From the NCBI GenBank assembly GCA_021813365.1, contig JAKALB010000001.1, forward strand, positions 1-64,000: a DNA stretch of 64,000 nt, written 5' to 3'. The position numbers were made by a program, and so were the translations under genes. Under the pieces are notes generated by a model, which ran no database searches, was not told where the DNA came from, and saw nothing but the letters and a program-made list of their open reading frames with translations. This document shows, piece by piece, positions 28,762 through 40,225 of this stretch. The first letter of the stretch is position 1; every line of letters starts with the position of its first letter. This stretch comes from Pseudomonadota bacterium. GTDB taxonomy: Bacteria; Pseudomonadota; Alphaproteobacteria; Rhodobacterales; Rhodobacteraceae.

Positions 28762-31700
28762 TGCCAGCCGCGCCCAGGTCGAGGCCGCCGATCCCGCAAC
28801 CTCGACCTGGCTTTCGGCCAATGCCGGATCCGGCAAGACGCGGGTGCTGATCGACCGGGTGGCGCGACTGCTGCTGCGGGGCACGCCGCCGCAGCGGATC
28901 CTGTGCCTGACTTACACGAATGCCGCTGCTTCCGAAATGCAGAACCGGCTGTTCAAGCGGCTGGGTGAATGGGCGATGATGCCCGAGGAAAGGCTGGCCG
29001 AGACGCTCGCGGCCCTGGGGATGCCGGCGGCCGAACGGGCGACCGAGATGGTGGAAGCGCGGCGGTTGTTCGCCCGGGCGATCGAGACGCCGGGAGGCCT
29101 GCGCATACAGACCATCCACAGCTTCTGCGCCAGCCTGCTGCGCCGGTTCCCGCTGGAGGCGGGCGTGCCGCCGCAATTCACCGAAATCGACGAACGCAGC
29201 GCGGCGCAACTGGTGCGGGCGGCGCTGGAGGAAATGGCCGAAGGGCCCGATGCGCGGCTGGTGGCGGGGATGGCCGGGCTGGCGGGCGAGGAGACCTTCT
29301 TTCGTCTGGTCGACCGGATCGTCAGCCTGCGCCGGGGCCTGGTGCCGCGCGATGCCGCCGAAATCCGGCGGGTGCTGGGGCTGACCGGGGTGAGCGATCC
29401 TGTCCTGATAGCCGGGGAGGCCCTGCGCGGCGTGTCGCGCGAATGGTGGGGCCGGCTGCTGGACCGGCTGGCGCAGGGCGGCCCGATCGATCGCAAGGTT
29501 GCGCGCAAGCTGGCGCGCGTGAACCTCGACCGGCCGGATCGAACGACCCTGCCCCTGCTGGAAGATGCGCTCCTGGCCAAGTCGGGGGAACGCGAGGGCC
29601 TGCCATCGAACGGCGAGCCGACTGCGGCCATGCGCAGGGCGGAACCGGCCTTGTTAGAGCCGCTTTTGCAATTGGCGCAAAGGGTGTCGGACCTGCGCCC
29701 GCAACGGCAGGCGGCGCAGGCGGCCGAGGCCGCGGCGGTGCTGTCGGATTTTGCCCGGGCGTTCCTGCCGATGTATGCCCGCGCCAAGGCACGGCGCGGC
29801 TGGCTCGACTTCGATGACCTGATCGAAAAGGCCGAGGCGCTGCTGACCGACCCCGCGGTGGCGGCCTGGGTGCTGTTCCGGCTGGATGGCGGGATCGACC
29901 ACATCCTGGTGGACGAGGCGCAGGACACCAGTCCGGAACAATGGCGGGTCATCGATCTGCTGACCCAGGAATTCACCGCCGGGCTGGGTGCGCGGCACCG
30001 GGAACGGACGCTTTTCGTGGTGGGCGACAAGAAACAGTCGATCTATTCCTTCCAGGGGGCCGATGTCTCGGGCTTTGACCGGCGGGCCGAGCTGTTCCGC
30101 CTGGCGTTTGAAACGGTGGGGCTTGGCTTTGCCAACCGCGACCTGCGGCATTCGTTCCGATCCTCGCCCGTGATCCTGGCGCTGGTGGATCGGCTGTTCG
30201 CGTCGGGGCAAGCGGACGCGGTGGGGCAGGATGTGCGTCACATCGCCTTCAACAACCGGCTTCCCGGCCGGATCGAGGTCTGGCCGGTGGTGCCCAGACC
30301 CGAGAAGGACGATGCCGCCGGGCACTGGTCTGACCCGGTGGACCAGCCGTCGGCCCAGGCGCCCGAAATCATTCTGGCGGCGCAGATCGCGGCCCGGATC
30401 AAGCAGATGATCGGCTCGGCGCCGGTGCCGCAGGCCAGGGGCGCGACACGGCCGGCGCAGCCCGGGGATTTCCTCATCCTGGTGCGCCGCCGCTCGGGCG
30501 TGTTTCCGCATCTGATTCGCGCCTGCAAGGCAGCGGGCCTGCCGGTGGCGGGTGCCGACCGGCTGAAACTGACGGAAGAGCTGGCGGTCAACGATCTGCT
30601 GGCCCTGCTGTCGGTGCTGGCCACGCCCGAGGATGACCTGTCGCTGGCCTGCGTGCTGCGCTCGCCGCTTTGCGGCTGGAGCGAAGCCGACCTGTTCGCA
30701 TTGGCGCATGGCCGCAAGGGCTATCTGTGGGAGGCGTTGCGACAGGGCGACAGCGCCGCCAGGGCGATGCTGCAAGACCTGCGCGATCAGGCCGATTACC
30801 TGCGGCCGCATGATCTGCTGGACCGGGCGCTGACCCGGCATCGCGGTCGCGTCCGGCTGCTGGCGCGGCTGGGCGAGGAAGTGGCCGAATCGATCGACGC
30901 GCTGTTGGCCCTGGCCCTGGCCTATGAGCAGGTGGAGGTGCCCAGCCTGGACGGGTTCCTGCTGTGGATGCAGGGCGGCGATGCCACGATCAAGCGGCAG
31001 ATGGGGGCCAGCGCCGGCCGCATCCGCATCATGACGGTGCATGGCGCCAAGGGGCTGGAAAGCCCGATCGTGATTCTGCCCGACACCGGCGACCGCAGGC
31101 CGGACGGCAAGCGGACCATCCTGCTGGACGGAAACGGACTGCCGTTCCTCACGGGCTCGGCGGGCGATCTGTCGCGGCATGTGGCCGACCTGATCGAGGC
31201 AAAGCGCGCCAGGGACGAACAGGAATCGCTGCGGCTCTTGTATGTGGCGCTGACACGGGCGGAAACCCAGCTGATCGTGGCGGCGGCCGGCGAAGCGAAA
31301 GCCGGCAGTTGGCACGGTCTGGTGCAGGAGGCGGCGCTGGCGCTGGGCGCCAGGCCCGATGCCGAGGGTCGGCTGGTGCTGGCAAGCCCGGATTGGCCGC
31401 TGACGGCCAGTGCGGCTGTGGAAACCGCCGTGGAATCCCTGGAAAGCGCGGGCACAGAGCCGCTTCCGGCCTGGGCAGCCACACGCGCCCCCCCGGCGCA
31501 GGCGCGGGTCACACCGTTGTCGCCGTCAGATCTGGGCGGGGCAAAGACCTTGTCGGGCCAGACCGTGGCGGATGCGGATGCGACGGCGCGCGGCACGGCG
31601 CTGCACCTGCTGTTGCAGCATCTGCCAGGGCAGGATGCGGCACGCTGGCCGATGCTGGCCGCGGCGCTGGTGCCGGACGCGGGCTTGCGCAGCGTGGCCC

Positions 31701-32104
31701 TCGCCGCGGCGGCGCGCCTGATCCTGGATTCCGACCTGGCACCGATCTTCGGCCCTGGCAGCCTGGCAGAGGTGACCATTCAGGGTGAACTTGCTGGCCG
31801 GCCGGCCGAGGGCAGCATCGACCGGCTGGTGGTGACGGATCGGGTTGTTCTGGCGGTGGATTTCAAATCCAACGTCCAGGTGCCCGAGAAGCCCGAGGAT
31901 GTGCCCGAGGCGATCCTGCGGCAAATGGCCGCCTATGCCGCCCTGCTGGCACAGGCCTATCCGGGCCGGACGGTTCGCACCGCCATCTTGTGGACGGAAA
32001 CCGGCCGGCTGATGGCTCTGGATGACGATATCATGCGGGAAGCTCTGGCGCGCGCCACCAGCACTGGGGTTCCCGCCCTTGACGGCAGGGACGGGCAACC
32101 GTAG
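28754..32104 (+). CDS. addA: Double-strand break repair helicase AddA
   Basis: Walker [69 protein letters not shown]. Confidence 0.96.
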   Translation: MDDASRAQVEAADPATSTWLSANAGSGKTRVLIDRVARLLLRGTPPQRILCLTYTNAAASEMQNRLFKRLGEWAMMPEERLAETLAALGMPAAERATEMVEARRLFARAIETPGGLRIQTIHSFCASLLRRFPLEAGVPPQFTEIDERSAAQLVRAALEEMAEGPDARLVAGMAGLAGEETFFRLVDRIVSLRRGLVPRDAAEIRRVLGLTGVSDPVLIAGEALRGVSREWWGRLLDRLAQGGPIDRKVARKLARVNLDRPDRTTLPLLEDALLAKSGEREGLPSNGEPTAAMRRAEPALLEPLLQLAQRVSDLRPQRQAAQAAEAAAVLSDFARAFLPMYARAKARRGWLDFDDLIEKAEALLTDPAVAAWVLFRLDGGIDHILVDEAQDTSPEQWRVIDLLTQEFTAGLGARHRERTLFVVGDKKQSIYSFQGADVSGFDRRAELFRLAFETVGLGFANRDLRHSFRSSPVILALVDRLFASGQADAVGQDVRHIAFNNRLPGRIEVWPVVPRPEKDDAAGHWSDPVDQPSAQAPEIILAAQIAARIKQMIGSAPVPQARGATRPAQPGDFLILVRRRSGVFPHLIRACKAAGLPVAGADRLKLTEELAVNDLLALLSVLATPEDDLSLACVLRSPLCGWSEADLFALAHGRKGYLWEALRQGDSAARAMLQDLRDQADYLRPHDLLDRALTRHRGRVRLLARLGEEVAESIDALLALALAYEQVEVPSLDGFLLWMQGGDATIKRQMGASAGRIRIMTVHGAKGLESPIVILPDTGDRRPDGKRTILLDGNGLPFLTGSAGDLSRHVADLIEAKRARDEQESLRLLYVALTRAETQLIVAAAGEAKAGSWHGLVQEAALALGARPDAEGRLVLASPDWPLTASAAVETAVESLESAGTEPLPAWAATRAPPAQARVTPLSPSDLGGAKTLSGQTVADADATARGTALHLLLQHLPGQDAARWPMLAAALVPDAGLRSVALAAAARLILDSDLAPIFGPGSLAEVTIQGELAGRPAEGSIDRLVVTDRVVLAVDFKSNVQVPEKPEDVPEAILRQMAAYAALLAQAYPGRTVRTAILWTETGRLMALDDDIMREALARATSTGVPALDGRDGQP

Positions 32105-32136
32105 CTTGCGTGGCCTGCCAATTTGCGGAGAACATC

Positions 32137-32463
32137 ATGGGCAACGCTACTGTCGCCGTGACCGATGCCACTTTCGATGCCGAAGTGCGCAAATCCCCTA
32201 TCCCGGTCGTCGTCGATTTCTGGGCTGAATGGTGCGGCCCCTGCCGCCAGATCGGCCCGGCCCTCGAAGAGATCGCCACGGAGCTGGCCGGCAAGGTCAA
32301 GATCGTGAAGGTCAACGTGGACGAAAACCCCGACAGCCCGGCGATGCTGGGTGTGCGCGGCATCCCCTCGCTGTTCCTGTTCAAGGATGGCGAGGTCGTG
32401 TCGAACAAGGTCGGTGCGGCACCCAAGGCGGCGCTGGCCAACTGGATCAACTCGGCCATCTGA
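32137..32463 (+). CDS. trxA: Thioredoxin
   Basis: [22 protein letters not shown]. Confidence 0.97.
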   Translation: MGNATVAVTDATFDAEVRKSPIPVVVDFWAEWCGPCRQIGPALEEIATELAGKVKIVKVNVDENPDSPAMLGVRGIPSLFLFKDGEVVSNKVGAAPKAALANWINSAI

Positions 32464-32488
32464 CGGCCATCCGACAGCCGACGGACAG

Positions 32489-32512
32489 AGGGCGCCCCCG
32501 GGTGCCCTTTTT
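32489..32512 (+). terminator. Intrinsic terminator after trxA
   Basis: AGGGCGCC-cccg-GGTGCCCT followed by TTTT; one G:T pair in the stem. Confidence 0.65.
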
Positions 32513-32559
32513 CATTGCGCCGGAAGCCGCCATATAGAAGCAAGCCAAGGAGGCGCGAC

Positions 32560-33117
32560 ATGAGCGACGACAAATTTCCCGGCTGGCATGGGACGACGAT
32601 CCTGGCGGTGCGGCGCGGCGGGCAGGTTGTGGTGGCCGGCGATGGCCAGGTCAGCCTGGGCCAGACCGTGATCAAGGGCACGGCGCGCAAGGTGCGGCGG
32701 CTGTCGCCCGGCGGCAAGGAAGTGGTGGCCGGCTTTGCAGGATCCACGGCCGATGCCTTCACCCTGCTCGAGCGCCTGGAAAAGAAGCTGGAGGCGGCAC
32801 CGGGACAGCTGGCGCGGGCCTGCGTCGACTTGGCCAAGGACTGGCGGATGGACAAGTATCTGCGAAACCTCGAAGCCATGCTGATCGTCACCGATGGCGA
32901 GGGCTTGTTCGTGCTCACCGGCGCGGGCGATGTGCTGGAGCCGGAGCACGACATCGCCGCCATCGGCAGTGGCGGGAATTACGCGCTGGCCGCCGCGCGG
33001 GCACTGATGGAAACGGACTGGGATGCCGAGCGCATCGCGCGCAGAGCGATGGCCATCGCCGCCGACATCTGCGTTTACACCAATGGCAACCTGACTGTGG
33101 AACGGATCGCGAAATGA
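32560..33117 (+). CDS. hslV: ATP-dependent protease subunit HslV
   Basis: [34 protein letters not shown]. Confidence 0.96.
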   Translation: MSDDKFPGWHGTTILAVRRGGQVVVAGDGQVSLGQTVIKGTARKVRRLSPGGKEVVAGFAGSTADAFTLLERLEKKLEAAPGQLARACVDLAKDWRMDKYLRNLEAMLIVTDGEGLFVLTGAGDVLEPEHDIAAIGSGGNYALAAARALMETDWDAERIARRAMAIAADICVYTNGNLTVERIAK

Positions 33118-34412
33118 CCGAACTGACCCCGCGCGAGATCGTCTCGGAACTGGACCGGTTTATCATCGGGCAGAACGACGCCAAGCGGGCCGTGGCCGTG
33201 GCATTGCGCAACCGCTGGCGCCGCAAGCGCCTGGGCGATGACCTGCGCGACGAGGTCTATCCCAAGAACATCCTGATGATCGGCCCGACCGGTGTCGGCA
33301 AGACCGAAATCGCGCGCCGCCTGGCCAGGCTGGCGAAAGCCCCCTTCCTGAAGGTCGAGGCGACGAAGTTCACCGAGGTCGGCTATGTCGGTCGCGATGT
33401 CGACCAGATCATCCGCGACCTGATGGATGTCGCCGTGGTCGACACCCGTGCGCGGATGCGCGACGAGGTGAAGGCGCGAGCCCAGAAAGCCGCCGAGGAG
33501 CGGGTGATCGAGGCGCTGGCCGGCAAGGAGGCGCGTGAACAGACGCGCGAGATGTTCCGCGGCAAGCTGCGCCGGGGCGAGTTGGACGACACGATGATCG
33601 AACTGGACATCGAGGACACAGCCTCGCCCTTTCCGATGGCGATGGGCGGCCCCGGCATGGAAATGCAGATGCAGGGCCTGCAGGATCTGTTCAGGGTCTT
33701 CGGCCAGCGGACCCGAAAGAAGAAGGTCTCGGTCGCCGACAGTTACGACCTGCTGATCGGGCAGGAGGCCGACAAGCTGCTGGATGACGAGGCGGTCAGG
33801 GCCGCGGCGCTTGAGGCGGTGCAGCAATCGGGCATCGTCTTCCTCGACGAGATCGACAAGATCTGCGCGCGGGCCGAGGCGCGGGGCGCCGATGTCAGCC
33901 GCGAAGGCGTGCAGCGAGACCTGCTGCCCCTGATCGAGGGCACCACCGTCAGCACGAAATACGGGCCGGTGAAAACCGATCATATCCTGTTCATCGCCAG
34001 CGGCGCCTTTCACATCGCCAAGCCGTCCGACCTGCTGCCCGAGTTGCAGGGCCGGCTGCCGATCCGGGTGGAATTGCAGCCGCTGGTCGAAGAGGACTTC
34101 GTGCGCATCCTGACCGAGACGGACAATGCCCTTACCCGGCAATATGCCGCCCTACTGGCAACCGAAGAAGTGACGGTCCGCTTCACCGAAGGCGGGATCA
34201 GGGCGCTGGCGCGCATCGCCGCCGAAGTGAACCGGGCGGTGGAAAACATCGGCGCCAGGCGGCTTTCCACCGTGATGGAGCGGGTGTTCGAGGAGTTGAG
34301 CTTCAATGCCCCCGAACGCGGCGGCCAGGTGGTGACGGTCGACGAGACCTTCGTCGAAACCAATCTCGGCGCCCTGTCGCGCTCGGCCGACCTCAGCCGC
34401 TATGTCCTGTAG
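33114..34412 (+). CDS. hslU: ATP-dependent protease ATPase HslU
   Basis: [37 protein letters not shown]...[19 protein letters not shown] overlap. Confidence 0.97.
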   Translation: MTELTPREIVSELDRFIIGQNDAKRAVAVALRNRWRRKRLGDDLRDEVYPKNILMIGPTGVGKTEIARRLARLAKAPFLKVEATKFTEVGYVGRDVDQIIRDLMDVAVVDTRARMRDEVKARAQKAAEERVIEALAGKEAREQTREMFRGKLRRGELDDTMIELDIEDTASPFPMAMGGPGMEMQMQGLQDLFRVFGQRTRKKKVSVADSYDLLIGQEADKLLDDEAVRAAALEAVQQSGIVFLDEIDKICARAEARGADVSREGVQRDLLPLIEGTTVSTKYGPVKTDHILFIASGAFHIAKPSDLLPELQGRLPIRVELQPLVEEDFVRILTETDNALTRQYAALLATEEVTVRFTEGGIRALARIAAEVNRAVENIGARRLSTVMERVFEELSFNAPERGGQVVTVDETFVETNLGALSRSADLSRYVL

Positions 34413-34463
34413 CGCCGCGGCCGGGTCGGCCTGCTTTCACTTTGCTGCAAATATCCCGGGGGC

Positions 34464-34482
34464 CCGGGGGCAGCGCCCCCGG
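34464..34482. repeat. Palindromic intergenic hairpin (REP-like / bidirectional terminator candidate)
   Basis: CCGGGGGC-agc-GCCCCCGG preceded by tttgctgcaaatatcccggggg, between convergent hslU and smr. Confidence 0.55.
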
Positions 34483-34484
34483 CC

Positions 34485-35090
34485 TCACCGACGGCGCAGA
34501 TAGACGTAATACGCGCCCGACCCGCCATGCCGCAGATGCGCCTCGGTCACCTGCAGCACCACCGGACCCAGCGGCACCCGGGCCAGCCACTGCGGCACCT
34601 GATGGCGCAGGATGCCCCGGCGCTGCGGGATCGGGCCGTGATCCGGCGCCGACCGGCTGCCCTTGCCGGTGATCACCAGCACCAGTCGCATTCCGGCACC
34701 TTGCGCATTCAGGATGAAGCGGATCAGTTCGGGATGCGCCTCGTTCAGTGTCATGCCATGCAGATCCAGCCGCGCTTCGGGCGTCAGCTTGCCACGGGTC
34801 AGCCTGGCATGGGTTCTGGCATCCATCTGCAAGGGCGCGGCCGCCAGCCAGTCGCCAACCTGGGGCTGCACGTCATGTGCGGGCATGCGCGGCGCGGCCT
34901 TCTCGCCCAGACGAAAGGCGCTGAGCGGCTTGGGTTCGGGCCGCGGACCGGCGTCCTCCCGAACCGGCTGCGGATGGGCCGGCGTCTCCAGCCGGCGCAG
35001 CGGCATCTTGCCAGGTGCCGGGGTGACCGTGCGCGCCACCGCCTGCCAGAGGGCCTGCTCGTCCGGCTGCAACTCGCGCCTGCGGGCCAT
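34485..35090 (-). CDS. Smr domain protein
   Basis: LDLHGMTLNEAHPELIRFI...VITGKGS...GGSGAYYVYLRRR. Confidence 0.9.
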   Translation of the reverse strand: MARRRELQPDEQALWQAVARTVTPAPGKMPLRRLETPAHPQPVREDAGPRPEPKPLSAFRLGEKAAPRMPAHDVQPQVGDWLAAAPLQMDARTHARLTRGKLTPEARLDLHGMTLNEAHPELIRFILNAQGAGMRLVLVITGKGSRSAPDHGPIPQRRGILRHQVPQWLARVPLGPVVLQVTEAHLRHGGSGAYYVYLRRR

Positions 35091-35091
35091 G

Positions 35092-36123
35092 TCAACCGCC
35101 CGAAGCCACAAGGAAAGCCCGGTCGATGGGCAGCAGCACCACCATCCGCCCGCCATCCTTGATCCGGCCCGCGGCCCGCCCGGCCTCGCGTCCTGTGCCA
35201 AAGAAGATGTCGGCCCGCTGGGCACCCTTGATCGCCCCGCCGGTGTCCTGTGCCACCATCAACCGCTGCATCGGCTCGGCGCCGGCCTTTTCCACCCAGA
35301 CCGGCACACCCAAAGGCACATAGGCCGGATCCACCGCAACCGACCGCAGGGGCGTGATCGGCCGACCCATCGCCCCGATCGGCCCCTGATCGGCCGGCAG
35401 ATCGGCGATCTTGCGAAAGAACACATAGGACGGGTTCAGATTCATCAGTTCGGCCCCGGTGCCCGGATTGGCCCGCACGTAATCCTGGATCGACCCCGCA
35501 TCGACCTGATCGGACGTCGCGATGCCCTGGGCTACCATGGCCGTGCCGACCGACGCATAGGCATGACCATTCCGGCCACCATAGCCCACGCGGATCACAT
35601 GGCCGTCCGGCATCCGGATTCGGCCAGAGCCTTGAACTTGCAGGAAATACACGTCGACCGGGTCTTCCAGCCAGGCCAGCTCCAGCCCCCTGCCCCGCAG
35701 GATGCCCCGTTCGATCGTGGCGCGGTCATACCAGACCTGACCATCCAGCAGCTCGGGCGGGCGGCGATAGATCGGCCAGGCGAAGCGCGGGGTGCGCACC
35801 GGCGAGCCATCGAGGACCGGCTCGAAATAGCCGGTGAACAGGGCCGGCGGGGCGCCGATCACCACGGGCTTGAAGAACAGTTCGAAGAAATCCCGTGCCG
35901 CCTCGTCCGATACGGCCGCATCGCGGGCCAGCCGGCACAGCGGCGCCCAATCCTCGCCCTCGATCAGGTCGCAACTGGTCAGAAATATCTTCAACGCCGC
36001 CAGGTGATCGTCCTCGGCCCAGCCGGCCAGGTTCTCGAAATCCAGCACCTCGGCACGGGCCGGCGTCACCGGCGCCAGCCCCAGGGCCAGGACGAGCGCT
36101 GCGAGAAACCGGGCCGCACGCAT
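35092..36123 (-). CDS. mltA: Membrane-bound lytic murein transglycosylase A
   Basis: TGYFEPVLDGS...VQGSGRIRMPDG...AQDTGGAIKGAQRADIFFGTG. Confidence 0.92.
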   Translation of the reverse strand: MRAARFLAALVLALGLAPVTPARAEVLDFENLAGWAEDDHLAALKIFLTSCDLIEGEDWAPLCRLARDAAVSDEAARDFFELFFKPVVIGAPPALFTGYFEPVLDGSPVRTPRFAWPIYRRPPELLDGQVWYDRATIERGILRGRGLELAWLEDPVDVYFLQVQGSGRIRMPDGHVIRVGYGGRNGHAYASVGTAMVAQGIATSDQVDAGSIQDYVRANPGTGAELMNLNPSYVFFRKIADLPADQGPIGAMGRPITPLRSVAVDPAYVPLGVPVWVEKAGAEPMQRLMVAQDTGGAIKGAQRADIFFGTGREAGRAAGRIKDGGRMVVLLPIDRAFLVASGG

Positions 36124-36131
36124 TTGCCCGG

Positions 36132-36794
36132 TCAGTCGCCCGTGGCCACCAGTTGCCAGTTCGGGTCGGCCGAGCCCATCACCCGACCATAGGTCCAGCT
36201 GTCGCGCTGCTTGACCACGGCGCTGGGCGAGCCCTCGATCACGGCGCCCTGCGCGTCGCGCACCACCCGGGTCAATTCGACCACATAGCGCACGGTCACT
36301 TCGGCGCGGCGGGTGGTGGCGTCAAAGGTCGCCTCCTCCAGCGCCAGTTCGCGGATACCGATGATCGTCGTCTGCACGACCAGACCCTGCGCCTTGCGCT
36401 GGGCCGCTGCTTCGTCGAAGGCCTGGGCCACATCCCTGGCCAGGAAGGCGCGGATGCGGTCGATTTCGCCCTTGTCGAATGCGGTCAGGATCATTTCGTA
36501 GGCCGAGCGCGCACCCTTCAGGAACTCGCCCACCATGAAGCTGGGCTCGGCCTGTTTCATCTGCGCCAGGGCGCGGGCGGTGGCGCTGTTTTCGGGCGCA
36601 TGGTCGGTGATGTCTTCATCCGGCCCGCCCTCGATCACGGCGAAATTGCGCCGCGCAACGGTGGGACCACCCGCCTCGACGGGAACCGGCGGCTTTTCAA
36701 AGCCTTCGCGGCTGCCCAGAACGGCGCGAAGCTTCAGGACCAGGAAGACCGCGATGGCCCCCAGCACGACAAGTTGGATGATCGAATTGTTCAT
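36132..36794 (-). CDS. Tim44/TimA-family protein
   Basis: MNNSIIQLVVLGAIAVFLVLKLRAVLGSR...Tim44-like C-terminal domain. Confidence 0.88.
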   Translation of the reverse strand: MNNSIIQLVVLGAIAVFLVLKLRAVLGSREGFEKPPVPVEAGGPTVARRNFAVIEGGPDEDITDHAPENSATARALAQMKQAEPSFMVGEFLKGARSAYEMILTAFDKGEIDRIRAFLARDVAQAFDEAAAQRKAQGLVVQTTIIGIRELALEEATFDATTRRAEVTVRYVVELTRVVRDAQGAVIEGSPSAVVKQRDSWTYGRVMGSADPNWQLVATGD

Positions 36795-36914
36795 GGCACC
36801 TCCGGCCGGGGACATCCCGGGGTTGGTCATGGCAAGGCTTGGCCTTATGTAGGGGCTGGGCAGGGCCAAGTCCATGACCCGATGATGACTGCAACGTGAT
36901 CTGGGTGCGAAAGG

Positions 36915-37424
36915 ATGAAAATGCCGCTGCTTCTGGCTCTGATCCTGCTGACGCTGGCCGAGATCTCGCTCTATGTGACGCTGGGCGCGGCGATCGGGCT
37001 GTGGCTGACGCTGGCCGTGGTGCTGGGCACCGGGCTGGCCGGCGTGCTGATCCTGCGGTCGCAGGGGCGCCACATGATCGAGCGGCTGGTGAACAGCGTG
37101 CTGGAGCGGAGAAACCCGCTGACGGTGGCGGGCCACGGCATGCTGATGGCCATTGCCGGAGTGCTGCTGATCCTGCCCGGCTTTCTGACCGACCTGGCCG
37201 GGTTGATCCTGCTGCTGCCTCCGGTGCGTCAGGCGATCCTGCACCGGCTCGCCGAGCGGGCCCGCCGCCGCGCCGCCGATCTGGCGATGGAGGCGATGCT
37301 GGCCCCGCACCCGCACCGGCCCGGCACTGATCGCGCTCCGCAAGGCGAGGTCATCGACGGCCAGGCCGAAGCGGAACCGCCGCCGCCTGGCGGCAAGCGC
37401 CCTTCGGGCTGGACCCGGCCTTAG
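36915..37424 (+). CDS. FxsA family membrane protein
   Basis: Membrane pattern with LILRSQG and AGVLLILPGFLTDLAGLILLLPPVR. Confidence 0.9.
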   Translation: MKMPLLLALILLTLAEISLYVTLGAAIGLWLTLAVVLGTGLAGVLILRSQGRHMIERLVNSVLERRNPLTVAGHGMLMAIAGVLLILPGFLTDLAGLILLLPPVRQAILHRLAERARRRAADLAMEAMLAPHPHRPGTDRAPQGEVIDGQAEAEPPPPGGKRPSGWTRP

Positions 37425-37504
37425 GGCCGATCCGGGCGGGCATTGAGGCGGGCGGCGCAAGCTGCTAGGAACACGGCGACCCATTTTTTCAGGAGATTTC
37501 GGGA

Positions 37505-38014
37505 ATGGCCGAAGAAACCGGTGCCGCGCCTGCCCAGCCTGCCCAGGCGCCTGCCCAGGTGCAGGTCAGGATGCAGGTTCTCGGGCAGTTCGTGCGCGAT
37601 CTGTCGTTTGAGAACGTGGTCATGCAGAAGGGCCTGGTGGCGCAGGAAATGCAGCCCGACATCCAGGTTGGCGTCAGCCTCGACGCGCGCAAGCGTGCGC
37701 CGGACAACACCTACGAGGTCATCACCAAGTTCAAGGTCACTTCGAAGAACAAGGTCAACGGCGACACGCTCTTCCTGCTGGAGCTGGATTACGCCGGGAT
37801 CTTCTTTGTCGATGGCGTGCCGGAAGACCAGTTGCACCCCTTCCTGCTGATCGAATGCCCGAGGCTTCTGTTTCCCTTCGTGCGCCGCATCATCTCGGAT
37901 GTGACGCGCGACGGCGGCTTCCCGCCGCTGAATGTCGACAACGTGGATTTTCTGGCGCTCTACCGGCAGGAAATGGCCCGCCGCGCCCAGGCGCCGCAAA
38001 CACCCGTCAACTGA
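37505..38014 (+). CDS. secB: Protein-export chaperone SecB
   Basis: YVKDLSFEN-like QFVRDLSFENVVM...LLIECPRLLFPFVRRIISDVTRDGGFPPL. Confidence 0.96.
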   Translation: MAEETGAAPAQPAQAPAQVQVRMQVLGQFVRDLSFENVVMQKGLVAQEMQPDIQVGVSLDARKRAPDNTYEVITKFKVTSKNKVNGDTLFLLELDYAGIFFVDGVPEDQLHPFLLIECPRLLFPFVRRIISDVTRDGGFPPLNVDNVDFLALYRQEMARRAQAPQTPVN

Positions 38015-38080
38015 GCGGCCGAACGCCGCGGACCAATGAGCGCCTGCCGCGCCCTGGGTCGGTTGGCCGGGCGGCGCGCG

Positions 38081-38788
38081 TCAGGTCTGGCGCCTTCTGG
38101 TCCAGATGGCGGCCTGGCCAAGGCGCGCGACGAAGGCTTCGTGCGCCTCGGCCTCGGCCTCGGTCAGCCGGGGCGGCAGGGGGTGCGGGCGCGGGCGCGG
38201 GCGGGCACCGGTGGCGGCGGGCATCGCGGCAGCGGTCGCGCCCGAAGTTTCGGCGCTGGACAGGCCGAAATCGGGCTGCCGGCCGCCGATCAGCTCGAGA
38301 TAGACCTCGGCCAGGATTTCGCTGTCCAGAAGGGCGCCGTGCTTGTCCCGGGCGGAATTGTCGACGCCAAAGCGCCGGCACAATGCGTCAAGCGAGGCCG
38401 GCGATCCGGGAAACCTGCTGCGGGCCATCACCAGCGTGTCGGTGGCGCGGGCCGCGTCGATGGGCGGCAGGCCGACCCAGGACAATTCGGCGTTCAGGAA
38501 CTTCATGTCGAAGGCTGCGTTGTGGATGACCAGGCGCGCCTCGCCGATGAAGGCCAGGAAATCCGGGGCAATCGCGCGGAACACCGGCTTGTCGCGCAGG
38601 AAATCGTCGCCCAGGCCATGCACCTCGAAGGCCTCTTTCGGCATCGGGCGCTCCGGGTTGATGTATTGGTGATAGGTGCGGCCGGTCGGCAGGTGGTTGA
38701 ACAATTCGACGGCGCCGATTTCGACGATCCGGTGGCCTTCGCCCGGGTCTATGCCGGTGGTTTCGGTGTCGAGGACGATCTCACGCAT
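38081..38788 (-). CDS. dnaQ: DNA polymerase III epsilon subunit
   Basis: [29 protein letters not shown]. Confidence 0.96.
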   Translation of the reverse strand: MREIVLDTETTGIDPGEGHRIVEIGAVELFNHLPTGRTYHQYINPERPMPKEAFEVHGLGDDFLRDKPVFRAIAPDFLAFIGEARLVIHNAAFDMKFLNAELSWVGLPPIDAARATDTLVMARSRFPGSPASLDALCRRFGVDNSARDKHGALLDSEILAEVYLELIGGRQPDFGLSSAETSGATAAAMPAATGARPRPRPHPLPPRLTEAEAEAHEAFVARLGQAAIWTRRRQT

Positions 38789-39377
38789 CGCGGCTCTCGC
38801 GGATATAGGCCAGCAGGGCCTTTACATAGGCTCGGGCCAGATCGAGCGACAGGGTTTCCAGGACATGGGTGGCCCGGGCGCGTTTTTCCGCATCGGGCAT
38901 CTGGCGCGACAGGATCAGGCGGAAGGTTTCCTCGGTGATGTCGGGGCGGGCCATGACGCGGGCGCGCTGCAACTCTGGCGGAGCGGTCACCAGCAGGGTG
39001 GCATCGCAAAGCGCATTGGCACCGGATTCGAAAAGGAGCGGCACATCCAGCACCAGGATATCGCTGGCGGGCGTGTCCAGAAATCGCTGGCGGTCGGCAG
39101 CGACAAGCGGGTGCACGATCGCCTCAAGATCAGCCAAAGCACGGGAGTCCCTGGCAATTTCGGCCTTGAGCGCCTTGCGGTCGATCCCGCCGTCTTTCAG
39201 CGCCGCGGGGAACCGGCGGGCGACGGCGAAAACCGCCGCCCCGCCGGGGGCGTAAAGCCGGTGCACGGCAGCATCGGCATCCCAGACCGCCAGCCCGGCC
39301 TGGGCCAGCAGCCCGGCGGTCGTGGATTTGCCCATGCCGATCGAACCGGTCAGGCCAAGAACGAAGGGCGCGCTCAT
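38781..39377 (-). CDS. coaE: Dephospho-CoA kinase
   Basis: [24 protein letters not shown]...[11 protein letters not shown]. Confidence 0.96.
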   Translation of the reverse strand: MSAPFVLGLTGSIGMGKSTTAGLLAQAGLAVWDADAAVHRLYAPGGAAVFAVARRFPAALKDGGIDRKALKAEIARDSRALADLEAIVHPLVAADRQRFLDTPASDILVLDVPLLFESGANALCDATLLVTAPPELQRARVMARPDITEETFRLILSRQMPDAEKRARATHVLETLSLDLARAYVKALLAYIRESRDA

Positions 39378-40225
39378 GCCGACAGGACGGCCTGGCGGGT
39401 GGCGTCATCGACCTCGGGCCGCCGATCGAACCAGCGTTCGAAGCCCGGTGCCGCCTGATGCAGCAGCATGCCCAGGCCATCGACCGTGTGGCAGCCTCTG
39501 GCCCGCGCCTGGATGAGGAAATCGGTATCCAGCGGGTTGTAGACCAGGTCGGTCACCACGGTCCGGCGATCCAGCGCGTCCAGCGGCACGTGGAAATCCG
39601 GCTTGCCTGCCATGCCCAGCGAAGTGGTATTGACCACCAGCGCAGCGCCATCCAGCATCTGGCCGGCCTGTGTCCAGTCATAGACGGTCAACTTTGCGCC
39701 GAAATCGGCGCGCAGCGCCTCGGCCCGGGGCCGGGTGCGGTTGGCGATGCGGATTTCGGGCACGCCAACCTCGAACAGCGCCGCCACCACCGCTCGCGCT
39801 GCGCCACCGGCGCCCAGCAGCGCGGCCGGGCCGGATTGGGGCTGCCACTGCGGTGCATGCTGGCGCAGATTGGCCATGAATCCCGCGCCATCGGTGTTGT
39901 CGGCGTGGATCTTGCCATCCTTGCGGAAGATCAGCGTGTTGGCAGCGCCGATCAGCGCCGCGCGATCGGTGACGATATCGGCCAGATGCAGCACGGCCTC
40001 CTTGTGCGGGATGGTGACATTGAGACCCACGAAACCCAGTCTTGGCAGGATTTTCAACGCTTCGGCTAGGTCGAACTGCGCCACGTCCATCGGGATGTAG
40101 TGTCCCTTGATGCCGTAGCGTCTCAGCCAGAAGCCATGCAATGCTGGCGAACGGCTGTGGGCGACCGGGTGGCCGATGACGCCGGCAAGCGGGATACGGG
40201 GCAACTCTGTCACGACGGGATCCAT
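39374..40225 (-). CDS. aroE: Shikimate dehydrogenase
   Basis: LAGVIGHPVAHSRSPALHGFWL...GLNVTIPHKEAV...LGAGGAARAVV. Confidence 0.96.
   Translation of the reverse strand: MDPVVTELPRIPLAGVIGHPVAHSRSPALHGFWLRRYGIKGHYIPMDVAQFDLAEALKILPRLGFVGLNVTIPHKEAVLHLADIVTDRAALIGAANTLIFRKDGKIHADNTDGAGFMANLRQHAPQWQPQSGPAALLGAGGAARAVVAALFEVGVPEIRIANRTRPRAEALRADFGAKLTVYDWTQAGQMLDGAALVVNTTSLGMAGKPDFHVPLDALDRRTVVTDLVYNPLDTDFLIQARARGCHTVDGLGMLLHQAAPGFERWFDRRPEVDDATRQAVLSA

Noticed and set aside
22060-28884. 2274-aa open frame on the minus strand opposite divL, tsaE-amgK, murU and addB
   Set aside because: Antisense to four well-recognised genes; Arg/Gln/His/Pro-rich composition typical of a shadow frame in high-GC coding sequence.
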